DNA of 64,000 nt from Aeromonas jandaei (GCF_037890695.1 NZ_CP149571.1:4487173-4551172); one strand, 5' to 3'; shown: positions 21,887-32,073, numbered from the stretch's first letter. Numbers and translations: made by a program. The notes: a model not told the origin generated them from the letters alone.

Positions 21887-22810
21887 TTACTTGATTCCGC
21901 CAATGCGGTTGAAGCGCACCCCTGTCGGTACCCAGCTTGGCAGCAGGGAGCCCTCTTCGCGCTCGAATTCAAAACTTATCCAGATAGCGACCGCCTTGCC
22001 AACCAGGTTCTGCTCGGGCACAAAGCCCCAGAAACGGCTGTCGGTACTGTTGTCACGGTTGTCGCCCATCACGAAATATTGCCCCTCCGGTACTACCCAC
22101 TCATCAGGATAGGTGCCGGGCTGGCGATAGTAACGGCCAACCATATCGGGCATCAGCGGGTTGCGCAGGGTCTCGTGGGAGACATCGCCCAGCTGCTCGG
22201 TATAGCGGTCAAGGGGGATCCCCATCTGGGTAAATTCGCCTCTTTGTTCAAACTTGACATCGAGCTTCTGGAAGCCCGGGCACGTTTTCCCCTCCTGCTC
22301 CTCGCACTTGGGCCGGATCATCAGCTCCTTGTTGCGATAGATGACCCGATCCCCCGGCATGCCGACCACCCGCTTGATGTAGTCCACCCGCGGTTCGAGC
22401 GGGTATTTGAACACCACCACATCGCCGCGCTTGGGCTCACCGGTCTCGAGGAACTTGGTGTTGGTCACCGGGTCCCTCAGACCATAGGCAAACTTCTCCA
22501 CCAGGATGAAATCGCCCACCAGCAGAGTGGGCATCATGGAGCCTGACGGGATCTGGAACGGTTCAAAGATGAACGAACGCAGGATCAGCACAAAGGTGAT
22601 GACCGGGAAGACCCCGGCGGTCTGTTCAATCCAGACCGGAACGGGAGCCACCTTGGCCAGGGTTTTGTCATCCAGATGAGCGCCGCCATGGGCACGGGCC
22701 ACGGCAATTTTGGCGGCTCGCTGTTTGGACCAGATCATCTTGTCCAGACACCAGATAACACCGGTGATCGCGCAGACCACCACCAGGATCAGGGAAAACG
22801 TGCTTGCCAT
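21887..22810 (-). CDS. lepB: Signal peptidase I
   Basis: 307 residues with N-terminal membrane anchors. The catalytic dyad is Ser91 (IPSGSMMPTLLVGD) and Lys146 (DYIKRVVGMPGD); the later box GDNRDNSTDSRFWG is also intact. The active site faces the periplasm, where it removes Sec/Tat signal peptides. It lies 3 bp after lepA. Confidence 0.97.
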   Translation of the reverse strand: MASTFSLILVVVCAITGVIWCLDKMIWSKQRAAKIAVARAHGGAHLDDKTLAKVAPVPVWIEQTAGVFPVITFVLILRSFIFEPFQIPSGSMMPTLLVGDFILVEKFAYGLRDPVTNTKFLETGEPKRGDVVVFKYPLEPRVDYIKRVVGMPGDRVIYRNKELMIRPKCEEQEGKTCPGFQKLDVKFEQRGEFTQMGIPLDRYTEQLGDVSHETLRNPLMPDMVGRYYRQPGTYPDEWVVPEGQYFVMGDNRDNSTDSRFWGFVPEQNLVGKAVAIWISFEFEREEGSLLPSWVPTGVRFNRIGGIK

Positions 22811-22813
22811 CTA

Positions 22814-24607
22814 TTAATCCTTTCCGACGTGGAGAATCGCGAGGAAGGCTTCCTGCGGCACGTCGACACGGCCGAGGGACTTCATCCGCTTCTTACCTTC
22901 TTTCTGCTTGTTCAGCAGCTTCTTCTTACGACTCACGTCACCACCGTAGCACTTGGCAGTTACGTCCTTGCGCAGTGCCTTGACGGTGCTGCGCGCGATG
23001 ATCTGGTTGCCGATGGCCGCCTGAATGGCGATATCGAACATCTGGCGCGGGATCAGCTCGCGCATCTTCTCCACCACCTGACGACCGCGATACTGGGCGT
23101 TGTCCTTGTGGGTGATGATGGCCAGCGCGTCGACCCGCTCACCGTTGATCATGATGTCCAGACGCACCATGTCGGAGGTTTCGAAACGCTTGAAGCCGTA
23201 GTCCAGCGAGGCGTAGCCACGGCTGGTTGATTTCAGGCGGTCGAAGAAGTCGAGCACCACTTCCGCCATCGGGATTTCATAGGTCAGCGCCACCTGCTTG
23301 CCGTGGTAGACCATGTTGGTCTGCACGCCACGCTTCTCGATACAGAGGGTGATCACGTTGCCCATGTACTCCTGCGGCAGCAGGATGTGACACTCGGCGA
23401 TCGGCTCGCGCATCTCCTTGATGCTGGTGATGGCGGGCATCTGGGCCGGGCTGTCGATGTGGATGGTGGAACCGTCGGTCAGCTCGATCTCGTACACTAC
23501 GGTCGGTGCCGTGGTGATCAGATCCAGATCGTATTCACGCTCCAGACGCTCCTGAATGATCTCCATGTGCAGCATGCCGAGGAAACCGCAACGGAAGCCG
23601 AAGCCCAGCGCAGTGGAGCTCTCCGGTTCGAAGAACAGGGAGGCATCGTTCAGGGAGAGCTTGTCGAGGGCGTCGCGGAACGACTCGTAGTCATCGCTGG
23701 AAATGGGGAACAGACCCGCATAAACCTGCGGCTTCACCTTCTTGAAACCGGCCAGCGCCTTGTCGGCACCATTCTTGGCCTGAGTCAGGGTATCGCCCAC
23801 CGGCGCGCCGTGGATGTCCTTGATACCGCAGACAACCCAACCTACCTCGCCGCAACCCAGGCCGTCGGTGTCCACCTGCTTGGGCGTGAAGATACCGATG
23901 CGATCGACACCCCACACCTGACCGGTGCTCATCACCTTGATCTTGTCGTTCTTCTTCAAAGAACCGTTCTTGATCCGCACCAGAGAGACGACGCCCAGAT
24001 AGGAGTCGAACCAGGAGTCGATGATCAGCGCCTGCAGCGGCGCGTCCGGATCACCTTCCGGTGCCGGGATCTTGGCCACGATCTCTTCCAGTACCAGATC
24101 AACACCGAGGCCGGTCTTGGCGGAGCAGCGCACCGCATCGACCGCGTCGATACCGACGATGTCTTCGATCTCCTCGGCAACCCGCTCGGGTTCTGCAGCC
24201 GGCAGGTCAATCTTGTTCAGTACCGGCACCACTTCCAGATCCATCTCCATGGCGGTGTAGCAGTTGGCCAGAGTCTGTGCCTCAACCCCCTGGCCGGCAT
24301 CTACCACCAGCAGCGCCCCTTCACAGGCCGCCAAAGAGCGGGAGACCTCGTAGGAGAAATCCACGTGGCCCGGGGTGTCGATAAAGTTCAGCTGGTAGGT
24401 GTTACCGTCTTGTGCCTGGTAGTTCAGGGTCACACTCTGCGCCTTGATGGTAATGCCGCGCTCGCGCTCCAGATCCATGGAGTCAAGCACCTGAGCCTGC
24501 ATCTCGCGGTCGGACAAGCCACCGCAAGTCTGGATCAGACGGTCCGACAGGGTCGATTTACCGTGGTCGATGTGCGCAATAATCGAAAAGTTACGAATGT
24601 GTTTCAT
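22814..24607 (-). CDS. lepA: Elongation factor 4 (LepA)
   Basis: About 597 residues, full family length. GTPase motifs [18 protein letters not shown] and NKIDLP; the EF4-specific C-terminal domain contains [17 protein letters not shown]. It acts on the ribosome in initiation and under ionic stress. The ATG at 24607 (MKHIRNFS) is chosen over an upstream TTG by family alignment. First gene of the lepA-to-pdxJ series. Confidence 0.96.
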   Translation of the reverse strand: MKHIRNFSIIAHIDHGKSTLSDRLIQTCGGLSDREMQAQVLDSMDLERERGITIKAQSVTLNYQAQDGNTYQLNFIDTPGHVDFSYEVSRSLAACEGALLVVDAGQGVEAQTLANCYTAMEMDLEVVPVLNKIDLPAAEPERVAEEIEDIVGIDAVDAVRCSAKTGLGVDLVLEEIVAKIPAPEGDPDAPLQALIIDSWFDSYLGVVSLVRIKNGSLKKNDKIKVMSTGQVWGVDRIGIFTPKQVDTDGLGCGEVGWVVCGIKDIHGAPVGDTLTQAKNGADKALAGFKKVKPQVYAGLFPISSDDYESFRDALDKLSLNDASLFFEPESSTALGFGFRCGFLGMLHMEIIQERLEREYDLDLITTAPTVVYEIELTDGSTIHIDSPAQMPAITSIKEMREPIAECHILLPQEYMGNVITLCIEKRGVQTNMVYHGKQVALTYEIPMAEVVLDFFDRLKSTSRGYASLDYGFKRFETSDMVRLDIMINGERVDALAIITHKDNAQYRGRQVVEKMRELIPRQMFDIAIQAAIGNQIIARSTVKALRKDVTAKCYGGDVSRKKKLLNKQKEGKKRMKSLGRVDVPQEAFLAILHVGKD

Positions 24608-24724
24608 CGAGCAAGAGTCACTCAAAATTGGTTTAAGGTCGGTTATGGAGGCGCGATTTTACTGGATAACCCGGCTGACGGCCATTCTTTAGTCGCCAAC
24701 GCCAGTGAAATAGCGCCTGTTCGG

Positions 24725-25195
24725 TCAGGAGAGGGTACGGACGGGAACCACAACGCCGAGCATGCGGGGGCCATAACGCCCCTCATCGAGCCGGCCGGAA
24801 AAGTAACGAACCAGTAAAAAGCCGCCAGCGCCACCCAGCAGAGAGGCAAGAATGGTGATCCCCTCCCCCCCCGAGAGCAGCGGCGCCAGCCAGAGTTGCC
24901 CCAGCAGAGCACTCGCCAGCAGGCAGAACAGCGGCAGCACATAGACCAGCGCAGCCCCGCGCAGCAGGCTCTCTTGCGGGATGCCGAGCCTGATTTGCTG
25001 GCCAACGTTCACCTCGGCGGTAAGGCGAACCCGCAAGCGTGGGGCTTTCAGGGGAAATGCCTTGGCCACGGTGCCGGTACCGCAACCGGATTGCTGCTGG
25101 CAGCCACTGCAGGCAGAGCGCCGTTCGCACTCCACCCAGGCATGATCTCCTTCGATGGCAACCACGGTTGCCAGCTCTTCACTCATCTCGTTCAC
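24725..25195 (-). CDS. rseC: RseC (SoxR-reducing system/sigma-E locus protein)
   Basis: 156 residues. A cysteine cluster (CERRSACSGCQQQSGCG, about 23-39) precedes two transmembrane helices (about 80-125). RseC homologues are linked to sigma-E control and, in the Rsx complex, to SoxR reduction. GAGG lies 7 nt before a GTG at 25195; ATG at 25186 matches the E. coli length better, so the start is open. Last of the rpoE operon, 91 bp after rseB. Confidence 0.9.
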   Translation of the reverse strand: MNEMSEELATVVAIEGDHAWVECERRSACSGCQQQSGCGTGTVAKAFPLKAPRLRVRLTAEVNVGQQIRLGIPQESLLRGAALVYVLPLFCLLASALLGQLWLAPLLSGGEGITILASLLGGAGGFLLVRYFSGRLDEGRYGPRMLGVVVPVRTLS

Positions 25196-25286
25196 GGCAA
25201 CACCTCGTGCTCATGCAATGGCAGGATCTGAACACGACTCACAGCCAACGGCAAGCAGCGCACCACTGTGAGCCCAGAGCATGGAC

Positions 25287-26267
25287 TCACTGCACGGCCT
25301 CGTTGCGGGCCAGCGGCTGCACCGACTCGGCAATCCGTTTCGCTGTTTCGGCAGGCACTTCCCCGACCACGGTGATCTCGACGCCCACCTCGTTGACGAA
25401 GCTCACCAGCGAGGTGGCGCCCTGGCGGATCAGCTGCTGGCGTACCGCCTGCTTGGGATCGACCCGGGAGACATAGACCGAGAGATCCACCAGCCCGTCA
25501 GAAAGCATCATGTAATCCACCGGCATACTGGTGGTCACCAACTGGTGCCGGTCCTGCGACAACACCTTGAAGCCATCGGGCAACCAGGTCACCTGCCAGT
25601 TCAGCTGCTGCTGCGGTGCCGGATAGGCATCCTCCAGCGCCAGCGCCGGGGGCAACTTGCTGTTGGCCAGGGTCACCAGCCAGGGGGCAGGCTTGTTCTG
25701 CAGCTCCAGATCCACCCCCAGCAACTGCTCGACCAGATTGCCTTCCCGCTCCACCATATCGACACGCAGCAGCAGATGGCTCTGCTCGTCAACCCAGAGC
25801 ATGAAGCCGTATTTGTCGGCCTCCTTGGGCACCAGCCTCACCACCTGAGCGACCACACCCGCGACGCGGCTGCGGCCGGCCAGCACGGGATCATAGCTCT
25901 GCAATACCCGGGAGAGCGGCATGCTGACCAGACTCGACCAGATGCCCGGGAAGCGGGCATCCTTCAGGGTGTAGGGGTCATGGCTGTTTTCAAAGAAGGT
26001 GTATTCATTCTCGCGCTGCAGATACTCGATCGCCTTGCCGTCGAGGTAGCTGAGATGAGCCACTTCTTTGCCATTGATCACGGCGTGGCTGATGCGGATC
26101 GGTTCAAGACGCCCCTGACGGGCTTTGACCATGGACAACTCGAAATTCTGTTGATGCACGGCACTCTGCATCTGCTGCAACAAGGCCTCGGCCGACTTGT
26201 CGTCGGCCGAGGCCTTGGCACTGATTAGCAGGAGAGATGCCAGCAAAATACGGCTGGACTGGCGCAC
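25287..26267 (-). CDS. rseB: Sigma-E regulatory protein RseB
   Basis: 326 residues, MucB/RseB family, with a signal peptide (LLASLLLISAKASA). It is a periplasmic protein that binds RseA and shields it from DegS; lipopolysaccharide or lipid signals release it. The N-terminal LolA-like domain and the C-terminal domain (LSDGLVDLSVYVSRVD and onwards) are both visible. GTG start with AGGGA 8 nt upstream. It lies 21 bp after rseA. Confidence 0.94.
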   Translation of the reverse strand: MRQSSRILLASLLLISAKASADDKSAEALLQQMQSAVHQQNFELSMVKARQGRLEPIRISHAVINGKEVAHLSYLDGKAIEYLQRENEYTFFENSHDPYTLKDARFPGIWSSLVSMPLSRVLQSYDPVLAGRSRVAGVVAQVVRLVPKEADKYGFMLWVDEQSHLLLRVDMVEREGNLVEQLLGVDLELQNKPAPWLVTLANSKLPPALALEDAYPAPQQQLNWQVTWLPDGFKVLSQDRHQLVTTSMPVDYMMLSDGLVDLSVYVSRVDPKQAVRQQLIRQGATSLVSFVNEVGVEITVVGEVPAETAKRIAESVQPLARNEAVQ

Positions 26268-26288
26268 GTTTGTATCCCTGACAACTCG

Positions 26289-26891
26289 TTATTGTTGGAT
26301 CTGTCTGTCTTGCAACAGGCGCTGCTGTAACTGGTGATCACGCAGGAAGGCGTTGATGCGTTCGCGCTGCTCCTGCATCTGCTGTTCGGTCATTCCCTGT
26401 TGCGGCCGAACGCGGTTGCCCTCTTGCGGATAGTGGACGCTCACTGGCGCGGCACTGCCACCGATGGGGATGGTATTGAGCACAGGGTTGTTCGGCACGC
26501 CGTCCTGACCCTGATACTGCTGCACCCCGAAGATGACGGCAGCGGCCACAGACGCTGCGATGGCATATTGCCCCAGCTGCTGGCCAACCCGACGAAACAG
26601 GGGCACCACATTGGAATCTGTCTTGACCGGTGCAACGACCGGTTGCGCCACCGGAGCGGCCTCGACCGGCTTGGGTGCCAGTATGGTCGGCTCATCCTCC
26701 AGCGCAGCCATGATGCTGTCACTGAGATCCAGTTGCAGATTGACCGGCAGGTCACCCCGCATGGCATCGCCAATCAGGTGGTAACGACCCCAGGTATCTT
26801 GCAAGCCGGAGTCCATCTCCAGCTCGTTCAGTACCTCTGCGTCACTCAGCTCACCATCCATCAGGGCAGAGATTTGCTCTTTGTTTGCCAT
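26289..26891 (-). CDS. rseA: Anti-sigma-E factor RseA
   Basis: 200 residues. The N-terminal cytoplasmic anti-sigma domain (KEQISALMDGELSDAEVL) binds sigma-E. A single membrane span (YAIAASVAAAVIFGV, about 122-136) and a Gln-rich periplasmic tail ending RLLQDRQIQQ follow. DegS and RseP cleavage of this protein frees sigma-E during envelope stress. Second gene of the rpoE operon. Confidence 0.94.
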   Translation of the reverse strand: MANKEQISALMDGELSDAEVLNELEMDSGLQDTWGRYHLIGDAMRGDLPVNLQLDLSDSIMAALEDEPTILAPKPVEAAPVAQPVVAPVKTDSNVVPLFRRVGQQLGQYAIAASVAAAVIFGVQQYQGQDGVPNNPVLNTIPIGGSAAPVSVHYPQEGNRVRPQQGMTEQQMQEQRERINAFLRDHQLQQRLLQDRQIQQ

Positions 26892-26913
26892 AAGTTAACC
26901 CGTCTTTCCCCAG

Positions 26914-27495
26914 TTAATTCTCGATCAGAGGTTGCAGCTTTTTGTCGATTGCTTCCCTCGCCCGGAAGATACGGGATCTGACCGTACCCACTGGGCAATC
27001 CATGATTTCGGCAATCTCTTCATAGCTCAGCCCTTCCAGTTCGCGAAGGGTGATCGCTGTCCTCAGGTCTTCCGGCAATGCCTCAATGGCTGAAAACACG
27101 GTGCGTTTGATCTCGTCAGTCAGCGCCAGGTTTTCCGGGGTTGAGACCTCTTGCAAGGCTTCACCGCCGCCATAAGACTCCGCTTCGTCAGCCTCCACAT
27201 CACTGCTCGGGGGCCTGCGCCCCTGGGAGGTCAGATAGTTCTTCGCCGTATTCACGGCAATTCGGTACAACCAGGTGTAAAAAGCACTCTCGCCACGGAA
27301 TGTCGGCAATGCCCGGTAGGCTTTGATAAACGCCTCTTGCGCCACATCGGGCACGTCGCCGGGGTTGTTGACATACCGGGCAATCAGGTTGACCACCTTA
27401 TGCTGGTATTTTTTTACCAACAGGTTGAAAGCTGCTTTGTCGCCGCGCTGGACCCGTTCAACCAGCTGTTCGTCCAGTAGATTCTGGTCGCTCAT
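26914..27495 (-). CDS. rpoE: RNA polymerase sigma-E factor
   Basis: 193 residues, ECF sigma factor: region 2 (FIKAYRALPTFRGESAFYTWLYRIA) and region 4 (ALPEDLRTAITLRELEGLSYEEIA, then CPVGTVRSRIFRARE). It directs the envelope stress response. It has a close-match sigma-E promoter upstream, so it is autoregulated. First gene of rpoE-rseA-rseB-rseC; divergent from nadB as in E. coli. Confidence 0.97.
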   Translation of the reverse strand: MSDQNLLDEQLVERVQRGDKAAFNLLVKKYQHKVVNLIARYVNNPGDVPDVAQEAFIKAYRALPTFRGESAFYTWLYRIAVNTAKNYLTSQGRRPPSSDVEADEAESYGGGEALQEVSTPENLALTDEIKRTVFSAIEALPEDLRTAITLRELEGLSYEEIAEIMDCPVGTVRSRIFRAREAIDKKLQPLIEN

Positions 27496-27559
27496 CAGAG
27501 CCGTAAAACCCCCATCAGGTTATCGTTCTTCTTTTCCGGCCCTTCCTAAGCGCACAAGT

Positions 27560-27586
27560 TCAGACAGGGAGAATCAGAGAAAGTTC
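27560..27586 (-). promoter_or_regulatory. Sigma-E promoter for rpoE
   Basis: On the minus strand GAACTT (27586-27581) is followed by 16 nt and TCTGA (27564-27560), the consensus form of a sigma-E promoter. The start site should fall near 27553, giving a leader of about 58 nt to rpoE. Confidence 0.85.
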
Positions 27587-27677
27587 GAATCTGTTTAAAA
27601 AAATGTGATGCAGGCTGCATCCTCGCCCCCGCTTGGGCTACCATGGTGCCAGTTCTTAATCCAGGCCAATGATACTT

Positions 27678-29285
27678 ATGAAAGCAAGTGTTGAATACCT
27701 TTGCGACGTACTGATCATTGGCAGCGGTGCCGCTGGTCTGACTCTCGCATTGCGATTGGCAGACCAGGCCAAAGTCCTGGTTCTGAGCAAGGGGCCCATC
27801 AGTGAAGGGGCCACTTTCTATGCGCAAGGAGGCATCGCTGCCGTGTTCGACGAGACCGACAGCATCGAATCCCACGTGAGCGACACGCTCAACGCCGGGG
27901 CCGGGTTGTGTGACCCGGCCGTGGTCGAGTTCACCGCCCGCCACGCCCGCGAGTCCATCCAGTGGCTCATCCAGCAGGGGGTTCCCTTCGATCAGGAGGA
28001 GAACGCCGACGGTGAATCCCAGTACCACCTCACCCGCGAAGGAGGCCACAGCCATCGCCGCATCTTCCACGCGGCGGATGCCACCGGCAAGGCGGTGCAA
28101 CTCACCCTGATTGATCAGGTTCGCGCTCACCCCAACATCCAGCTGATGGAGCGCTTCAACGCGGTCGACCTCATCACCACCCGCAAACTCGGGCTGCCGG
28201 GCAACAAGGTGCTGGGCGCCTATGTCTGGAACCGCAATGCCGAACAGGTCGAGGTGGTTCGCGCCCGCTTCGTGGCGCTGGCCACCGGCGGCGCCTCCAA
28301 GGTCTACCAGTACACCTCCAACCCCGATGTGAGCTCTGGCGATGGCATCGCCATGGCATGGCGCGCCGGCTGCCGGGTGGCGAATCTGGAGTTCAACCAG
28401 TTCCACCCCACCAGCCTGTTCCACCCAGACGATCCCAACTTCCTGCTGACCGAAGCACTGCGTGGCGAGGGGGCCTATCTGCGCCGCCCGGACGGCAGCC
28501 GCTTTATGCCGGAGTTTGACGAGCGGGCCGAGCTGGCACCGCGCGATATCGTCGCCCGCGCCATCGACCACGAGATGAAGCGACTCGGGGCGGATTGCAT
28601 GTATCTGGACATCAGCCACAAACCGGCCGATTTCATCATCAAGCACTTCCCGACCATTTATGAGCGCTGCCTCGCGGTCGGCATCGACATCACCAAAGAG
28701 GCGATGCCCATAGTGCCAGCCGCCCACTACACCTGTGGTGGCGTGATGATCGACAACAATGGCCAGACCGACATCCCCGGCCTCTACGCCATCGGCGAAG
28801 TGACCTACACCGGTCTGCACGGCGCCAACCGGATGGCCTCCAACTCCCTGCTGGAATGTGTGGTCTACGCCCATCAGGCGGGGGCCGACATTCTGGCCAA
28901 GCTGCCGATGAGCGCCGAGCCGCCGCGCCTGCCCGCCTGGGACGAGAGCCAGGTGGAGGATTCTGACGAACTGGTGGTGATCCAGCACAACTGGCACGAG
29001 CTGCGGCTGATGATGTGGGACTACGTGGGCATAGTGCGCACCAACAAGCGCCTCGCCCGGGCCAAACGCCGCATCGACCTGCTCAAGCAGGAGGTGCAGG
29101 AGTACTACGCCCACTTCCGGGTCTCCAACAACTTGCTGGAGCTGCGCAACCTGTTGCAGGTGGCCGAGCTTATCGTCAACTGCGCCCTGCAGCGCAAGGA
29201 GTCGCGCGGCCTGCACTACAACCTCGATTATCCGGAGATGCTGCCGGACTCCAAACCGACCGTACTGACCCCGGAGCGGGATTGA
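27678..29285 (+). CDS. nadB: L-aspartate oxidase NadB
   Basis: About 535 residues. FAD-binding [15 protein letters not shown] at the N-terminus, [33 protein letters not shown] and [17 protein letters not shown] further on. It oxidises aspartate to iminoaspartate, the first step of NAD synthesis. ATG 27678 aligns with the E. coli start; ATG 27669 three codons earlier is also possible. Divergent from rpoE. Confidence 0.96.
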   Translation: MKASVEYLCDVLIIGSGAAGLTLALRLADQAKVLVLSKGPISEGATFYAQGGIAAVFDETDSIESHVSDTLNAGAGLCDPAVVEFTARHARESIQWLIQQGVPFDQEENADGESQYHLTREGGHSHRRIFHAADATGKAVQLTLIDQVRAHPNIQLMERFNAVDLITTRKLGLPGNKVLGAYVWNRNAEQVEVVRARFVALATGGASKVYQYTSNPDVSSGDGIAMAWRAGCRVANLEFNQFHPTSLFHPDDPNFLLTEALRGEGAYLRRPDGSRFMPEFDERAELAPRDIVARAIDHEMKRLGADCMYLDISHKPADFIIKHFPTIYERCLAVGIDITKEAMPIVPAAHYTCGGVMIDNNGQTDIPGLYAIGEVTYTGLHGANRMASNSLLECVVYAHQAGADILAKLPMSAEPPRLPAWDESQVEDSDELVVIQHNWHELRLMMWDYVGIVRTNKRLARAKRRIDLLKQEVQEYYAHFRVSNNLLELRNLLQVAELIVNCALQRKESRGLHYNLDYPEMLPDSKPTVLTPERD

Positions 29286-29304
29286 ACCCCGCTCCTGCCA
29301 TACC

Positions 29305-29336
29305 AATGACCCCGCTTCGGCGGGGTCATTTTTTTA
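29305..29336 (+). terminator. Terminator of nadB
   Basis: GACCCCGC-TTCG-GCGGGGTC stem (extended by AAT/ATT) followed by a T-run. Confidence 0.93.
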
Positions 29337-29408
29337 GGGCAATCCGGGCAAAGCGCTGCTCAGTTCCTTGCCCCTGCAAAGAGGTAACTCAGGAAGATGT
29401 GAGATCGC

Positions 29409-29801
29409 TCAGCGCCGCTCGGCGGGAAAGTTGATCGCCCGGGCCAGCAGGCGGTAGTGATCGGGAACCAGCGCATCGGCGAAAAGCCAGAGCATGCAAG
29501 GGCGCCCCTGCTCCGGATGCAGCTCAAGGCGCAGCACGCCGGGCAGAATCCGGCTCTTGTTGCCGAGCCGATAGGATACGTTCTGCCAGCGCAGCCACTG
29601 GCCATCCCACTCCAGCTCGAACGGAGTATGGGGCAATGCCCGCCAGCTCAGGGCAAGTGCCAGCAACCAGACGGAAGCAAATAGCGCCCACTGCCAGCCG
29701 GTTACGAGGGCGCTGACCGGCCAGAGCAGCAACAGAGAGAGGGCCACCAGCCAGTAGCGCTGATGGCGGGAGGGGTGAACAGGGATGATCACCCGCTCCA
29801 C
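29409..29801 (-). CDS. ygfX: YgfX/CptA family membrane protein
   Basis: 130 residues. Two adjacent N-terminal transmembrane helices (about 16-50) precede a soluble part with WDGQWLRWQNVSYRLG. Weakly conserved family. The call rests on shape and on the position right after sdhE, as in E. coli (sdhE-ygfX, also called cptBA). In E. coli YgfX is described as a toxin acting on MreB/FtsZ; whether that holds here is unknown. GTG start 4 nt after the sdhE stop. Confidence 0.75.
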   Translation of the reverse strand: MERVIIPVHPSRHQRYWLVALSLLLLWPVSALVTGWQWALFASVWLLALALSWRALPHTPFELEWDGQWLRWQNVSYRLGNKSRILPGVLRLELHPEQGRPCMLWLFADALVPDHYRLLARAINFPAERR

Positions 29802-29805
29802 GGCA

Positions 29806-30075
29806 TCAGGCCTGACGGTCGTGGCGGGCCTGATTGCGCTCCAGGATCATCTTGATCATGGCGCTGAAGGCGGGATCGGCCGGCACAGCGTGCCCCATGG
29901 TCCAGCGGAATAGGTCCGGATCATCGCTCTCCAGCAGGCGGATAAAGGTCTGCTGATCGGCTTCGCTCAGGGAGTCGAACTCGTGTTCGAAAAAGGGCAT
30001 AAAAACAACATCCAGCTCGAGCATGCCACGGCGGCAGGCCCACTTCAGGCGGGATTTTTCAACTGGGCTCAACAT
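29806..30075 (-). CDS. sdhE: FAD assembly factor SdhE
   Basis: 89 residues. The RGxxE signature appears as CRRGMLELD, with FMPFFEHEFDSL, FIRLLESDDPDLFRW. It promotes covalent attachment of FAD to SdhA/FrdA. The ATG at 30075 is preceded by AAGGAGAG; a longer in-frame extension to 30135 is rejected. Divergent from ygfZ. Confidence 0.93.
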   Translation of the reverse strand: MLSPVEKSRLKWACRRGMLELDVVFMPFFEHEFDSLSEADQQTFIRLLESDDPDLFRWTMGHAVPADPAFSAMIKMILERNQARHDRQA

Positions 30076-30186
30076 GGAACTCTCCTTACAAAGACCCGGG
30101 GATGGTACCAGCTGGATTTTCCGGCTGACAAACATTAGTTACGTCTTTACCATGCAGGTCACATACTTTCTCTCTGGAATACCATC

Positions 30187-31095
30187 GTGAGCCTGCAACC
30201 CCCTGTTTTTCCTGCCGAGCCGACCCGCTTCGCCCTGACCAAGATAGCCATCACCCGACTGAGTGGTCAGGATCGCGTCAAATATCTGCAAGGTCAGGTC
30301 ACCTGCGACGTCAACGCCCTGCAACCGGGGCAGAGCACGCTGGGTGGTCACTGTGATCCCAAGGGCAAGCTGTGGAGCGATTTTCGCCTGCTCTGCCTTG
30401 AAGAGAGCCTGCTGCTGCTGACTACCCCTTCGGTGCTGGAGCGCCAGCTGCCGGAGCTGAAAAAATTTGCGGTCTTCTCCAAGGTGGAGATTGCCGCCGA
30501 CGAACGCCACGCCACCGGTCTGGCTGGCAAGGGTACCGATGCGTGGGTCGCTGCGCAGTTTGGTCTGGAGCAGAGCGGTTTGGTCGCTGGCGGCATGGCG
30601 GTGAAGATCGAACAGGATCGCTGGCTGCTGGTGAGCAGTGAGCAAGCCGATGCGCTGCCGGCGGGTGACGAATCCCTCTGGTGGGGGCTCGAGATCAAGG
30701 CAGGCCTGCCGCACATGGAGGCGATGCATCAGGGGGAGTTCATCCCGCAGATGCTCAACCTGCAGGCGCTCGATGGCATCTGCTTCAACAAGGGCTGCTA
30801 CATGGGGCAGGAGACGGTGGCTCGCGCCAAATATCGCGGCGCCAACAACCGCGCCCTGTTCCTGCTGGCGGGCAGTGCCAGTGAGCCGGTCAATGCGGGC
30901 GATACCCTGGAGATCCAGCTCGGTGACAACTGGCGTCGCAGCGGCATGGTGCTCAACGCCTGGCAACATCAGGGTCAGGTGTGGCTCACTGCCGTATTGC
31001 CGAAAGACACCGAGGCTGACGCCCGTTTTCGCCTCAAGCAGGAGGAGAGCTCCCAACTCACCCTGCAACCCCTCCCCTACGAACTGACCGAGTAA
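30187..31095 (+). CDS. ygfZ: tRNA-modifying/Fe-S protein YgfZ
   Basis: 302 residues, GcvT-like folate-binding fold. The family signature KGCYMGQETVARAKYRG contains the redox-active Cys. It supports assembly of certain Fe-S enzymes and the MiaB tRNA modification. GTG start with GGA about 9 nt upstream. Next to sdhE-ygfX as in E. coli. Confidence 0.94.
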   Translation: MSLQPPVFPAEPTRFALTKIAITRLSGQDRVKYLQGQVTCDVNALQPGQSTLGGHCDPKGKLWSDFRLLCLEESLLLLTTPSVLERQLPELKKFAVFSKVEIAADERHATGLAGKGTDAWVAAQFGLEQSGLVAGGMAVKIEQDRWLLVSSEQADALPAGDESLWWGLEIKAGLPHMEAMHQGEFIPQMLNLQALDGICFNKGCYMGQETVARAKYRGANNRALFLLAGSASEPVNAGDTLEIQLGDNWRRSGMVLNAWQHQGQVWLTAVLPKDTEADARFRLKQEESSQLTLQPLPYELTE

Positions 31096-31101
31096 GGTCG
31101 G

Positions 31102-31983
31102 CTAGCGAGGCACCCGCGCCAGCAGGGCCTCCTTCAGCCAGCGCCCCGCCTGCCCCAGCGGGCGGGCGCGATGCCACTGCAGCTCCAGCGCCAGCGCATG
31201 GCTGGCGATAAAGTCGGGCTCCAGCACCACCACTTCGCCCCGCTTCAGCGGCTGATGCAGCAGAAATTCCGGAATCGCGGACCAGCCAAGGCCGCGCTTG
31301 ACCAGCTCCAGCACCCCGAGATCCCCCTCGACCCACCACACCTGAGCCGAGATGCGAAACCGCTGGCGCTCGCTCCCTTCCCGTCGTCCGGTAACCATCA
31401 GCTGGCGTGCTCCCTGCAGATCGACCTCCCGCAGCGGCTGCTTGCGCGCCAATGGATGATCCGGCGACACCACCAACGGCATGGTCACCTCCCCCAGCGA
31501 ACGGGCGACGATCTCCCGCTGTGGATGCACCTTTTGATAACTGATGCCGAGCTGGGCCCGACCAGTCACCAGCATCTCGGTCACATCCTCCATCAGCGGG
31601 AAGAGCAGCTCCAGCTCCACCGTGGGGTAGCGGGTGGCAAACTCCTCCAGCAGGGTGCCGAGCCAGGGGAGGTGAGAGTCATCGTCGATGGCCAGAGTGA
31701 GGCGTGACTCTACCCCGGCCGCCAGTTCGCCGGCGATGGACTGCAACCGCTCGCTCTGGGCCAGCAGGATCCCCGCCTCCTGCACCATGCGCCCCCCCGC
31801 CTCCGTCAGCTGCGGATAGCGACCGCTGCGGTCAAACAGGGTCAGCCCCAGATCGATCTCCAGATTCGAGATAGCGCTGCTTACCACCGACTGCGCCTTG
31901 CCCAGCTTGCGGGCAGCGGCGGAGAAGGAGCCGCTCTCGGCGGCGGCCAGCAAGATTTTCAGTTGTTCCAGCGATGGATTCAC
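31102..31983 (-). CDS. LysR-family regulator, probably of the PACE pump
   Basis: 293 residues. N-terminal winged helix (LEQLKILLAAAESGSFSAAA, then KAQSVVSSAISNLE) and a periplasmic-binding-like effector domain. Divergent from a PACE efflux gene across 136 bp containing palindromes, the classic LysR arrangement. In Acinetobacter AceR (LysR) activates the PACE gene aceI, so a like role is inferred. Effector unknown. Faces ygfZ with a 6-bp gap and no visible hairpin. Confidence 0.85.
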   Translation of the reverse strand: MNPSLEQLKILLAAAESGSFSAAARKLGKAQSVVSSAISNLEIDLGLTLFDRSGRYPQLTEAGGRMVQEAGILLAQSERLQSIAGELAAGVESRLTLAIDDDSHLPWLGTLLEEFATRYPTVELELLFPLMEDVTEMLVTGRAQLGISYQKVHPQREIVARSLGEVTMPLVVSPDHPLARKQPLREVDLQGARQLMVTGRREGSERQRFRISAQVWWVEGDLGVLELVKRGLGWSAIPEFLLHQPLKRGEVVVLEPDFIASHALALELQWHRARPLGQAGRWLKEALLARVPR

Positions 31984-32020
31984 CCTTCTGCTCCTCTTTT
32001 TAGCCCCCGACAGGCCTGTA

Positions 32021-32073
32021 ATCTATCGATTTTAACGATAGATACCAACGTGAAACCATCGCAATTTAGCGAT
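32021..32073. promoter_or_regulatory. Two related palindromes between the LysR and PACE genes
   Basis: ATCTATCG-N7-CGATAGAT spans 32021-32043 and ATCGC-N6-GCGAT spans 32058-32073, continuing into AGAT. The shared CGATAGAT half-sites 30 bp apart fit a recognition and an activation site for the adjacent LysR protein. Confidence 0.65.

Noticed and set aside
23303..24817. A 504-codon open frame antisense to lepA
   Set aside because: Mirror frame of lepA without motifs or ribosome-binding site.
27546..29306. A 586-codon open frame antisense to nadB
   Set aside because: Shadow of a highly conserved gene; composition rich in His/Gly/Val/Gln as typical for antisense frames here.
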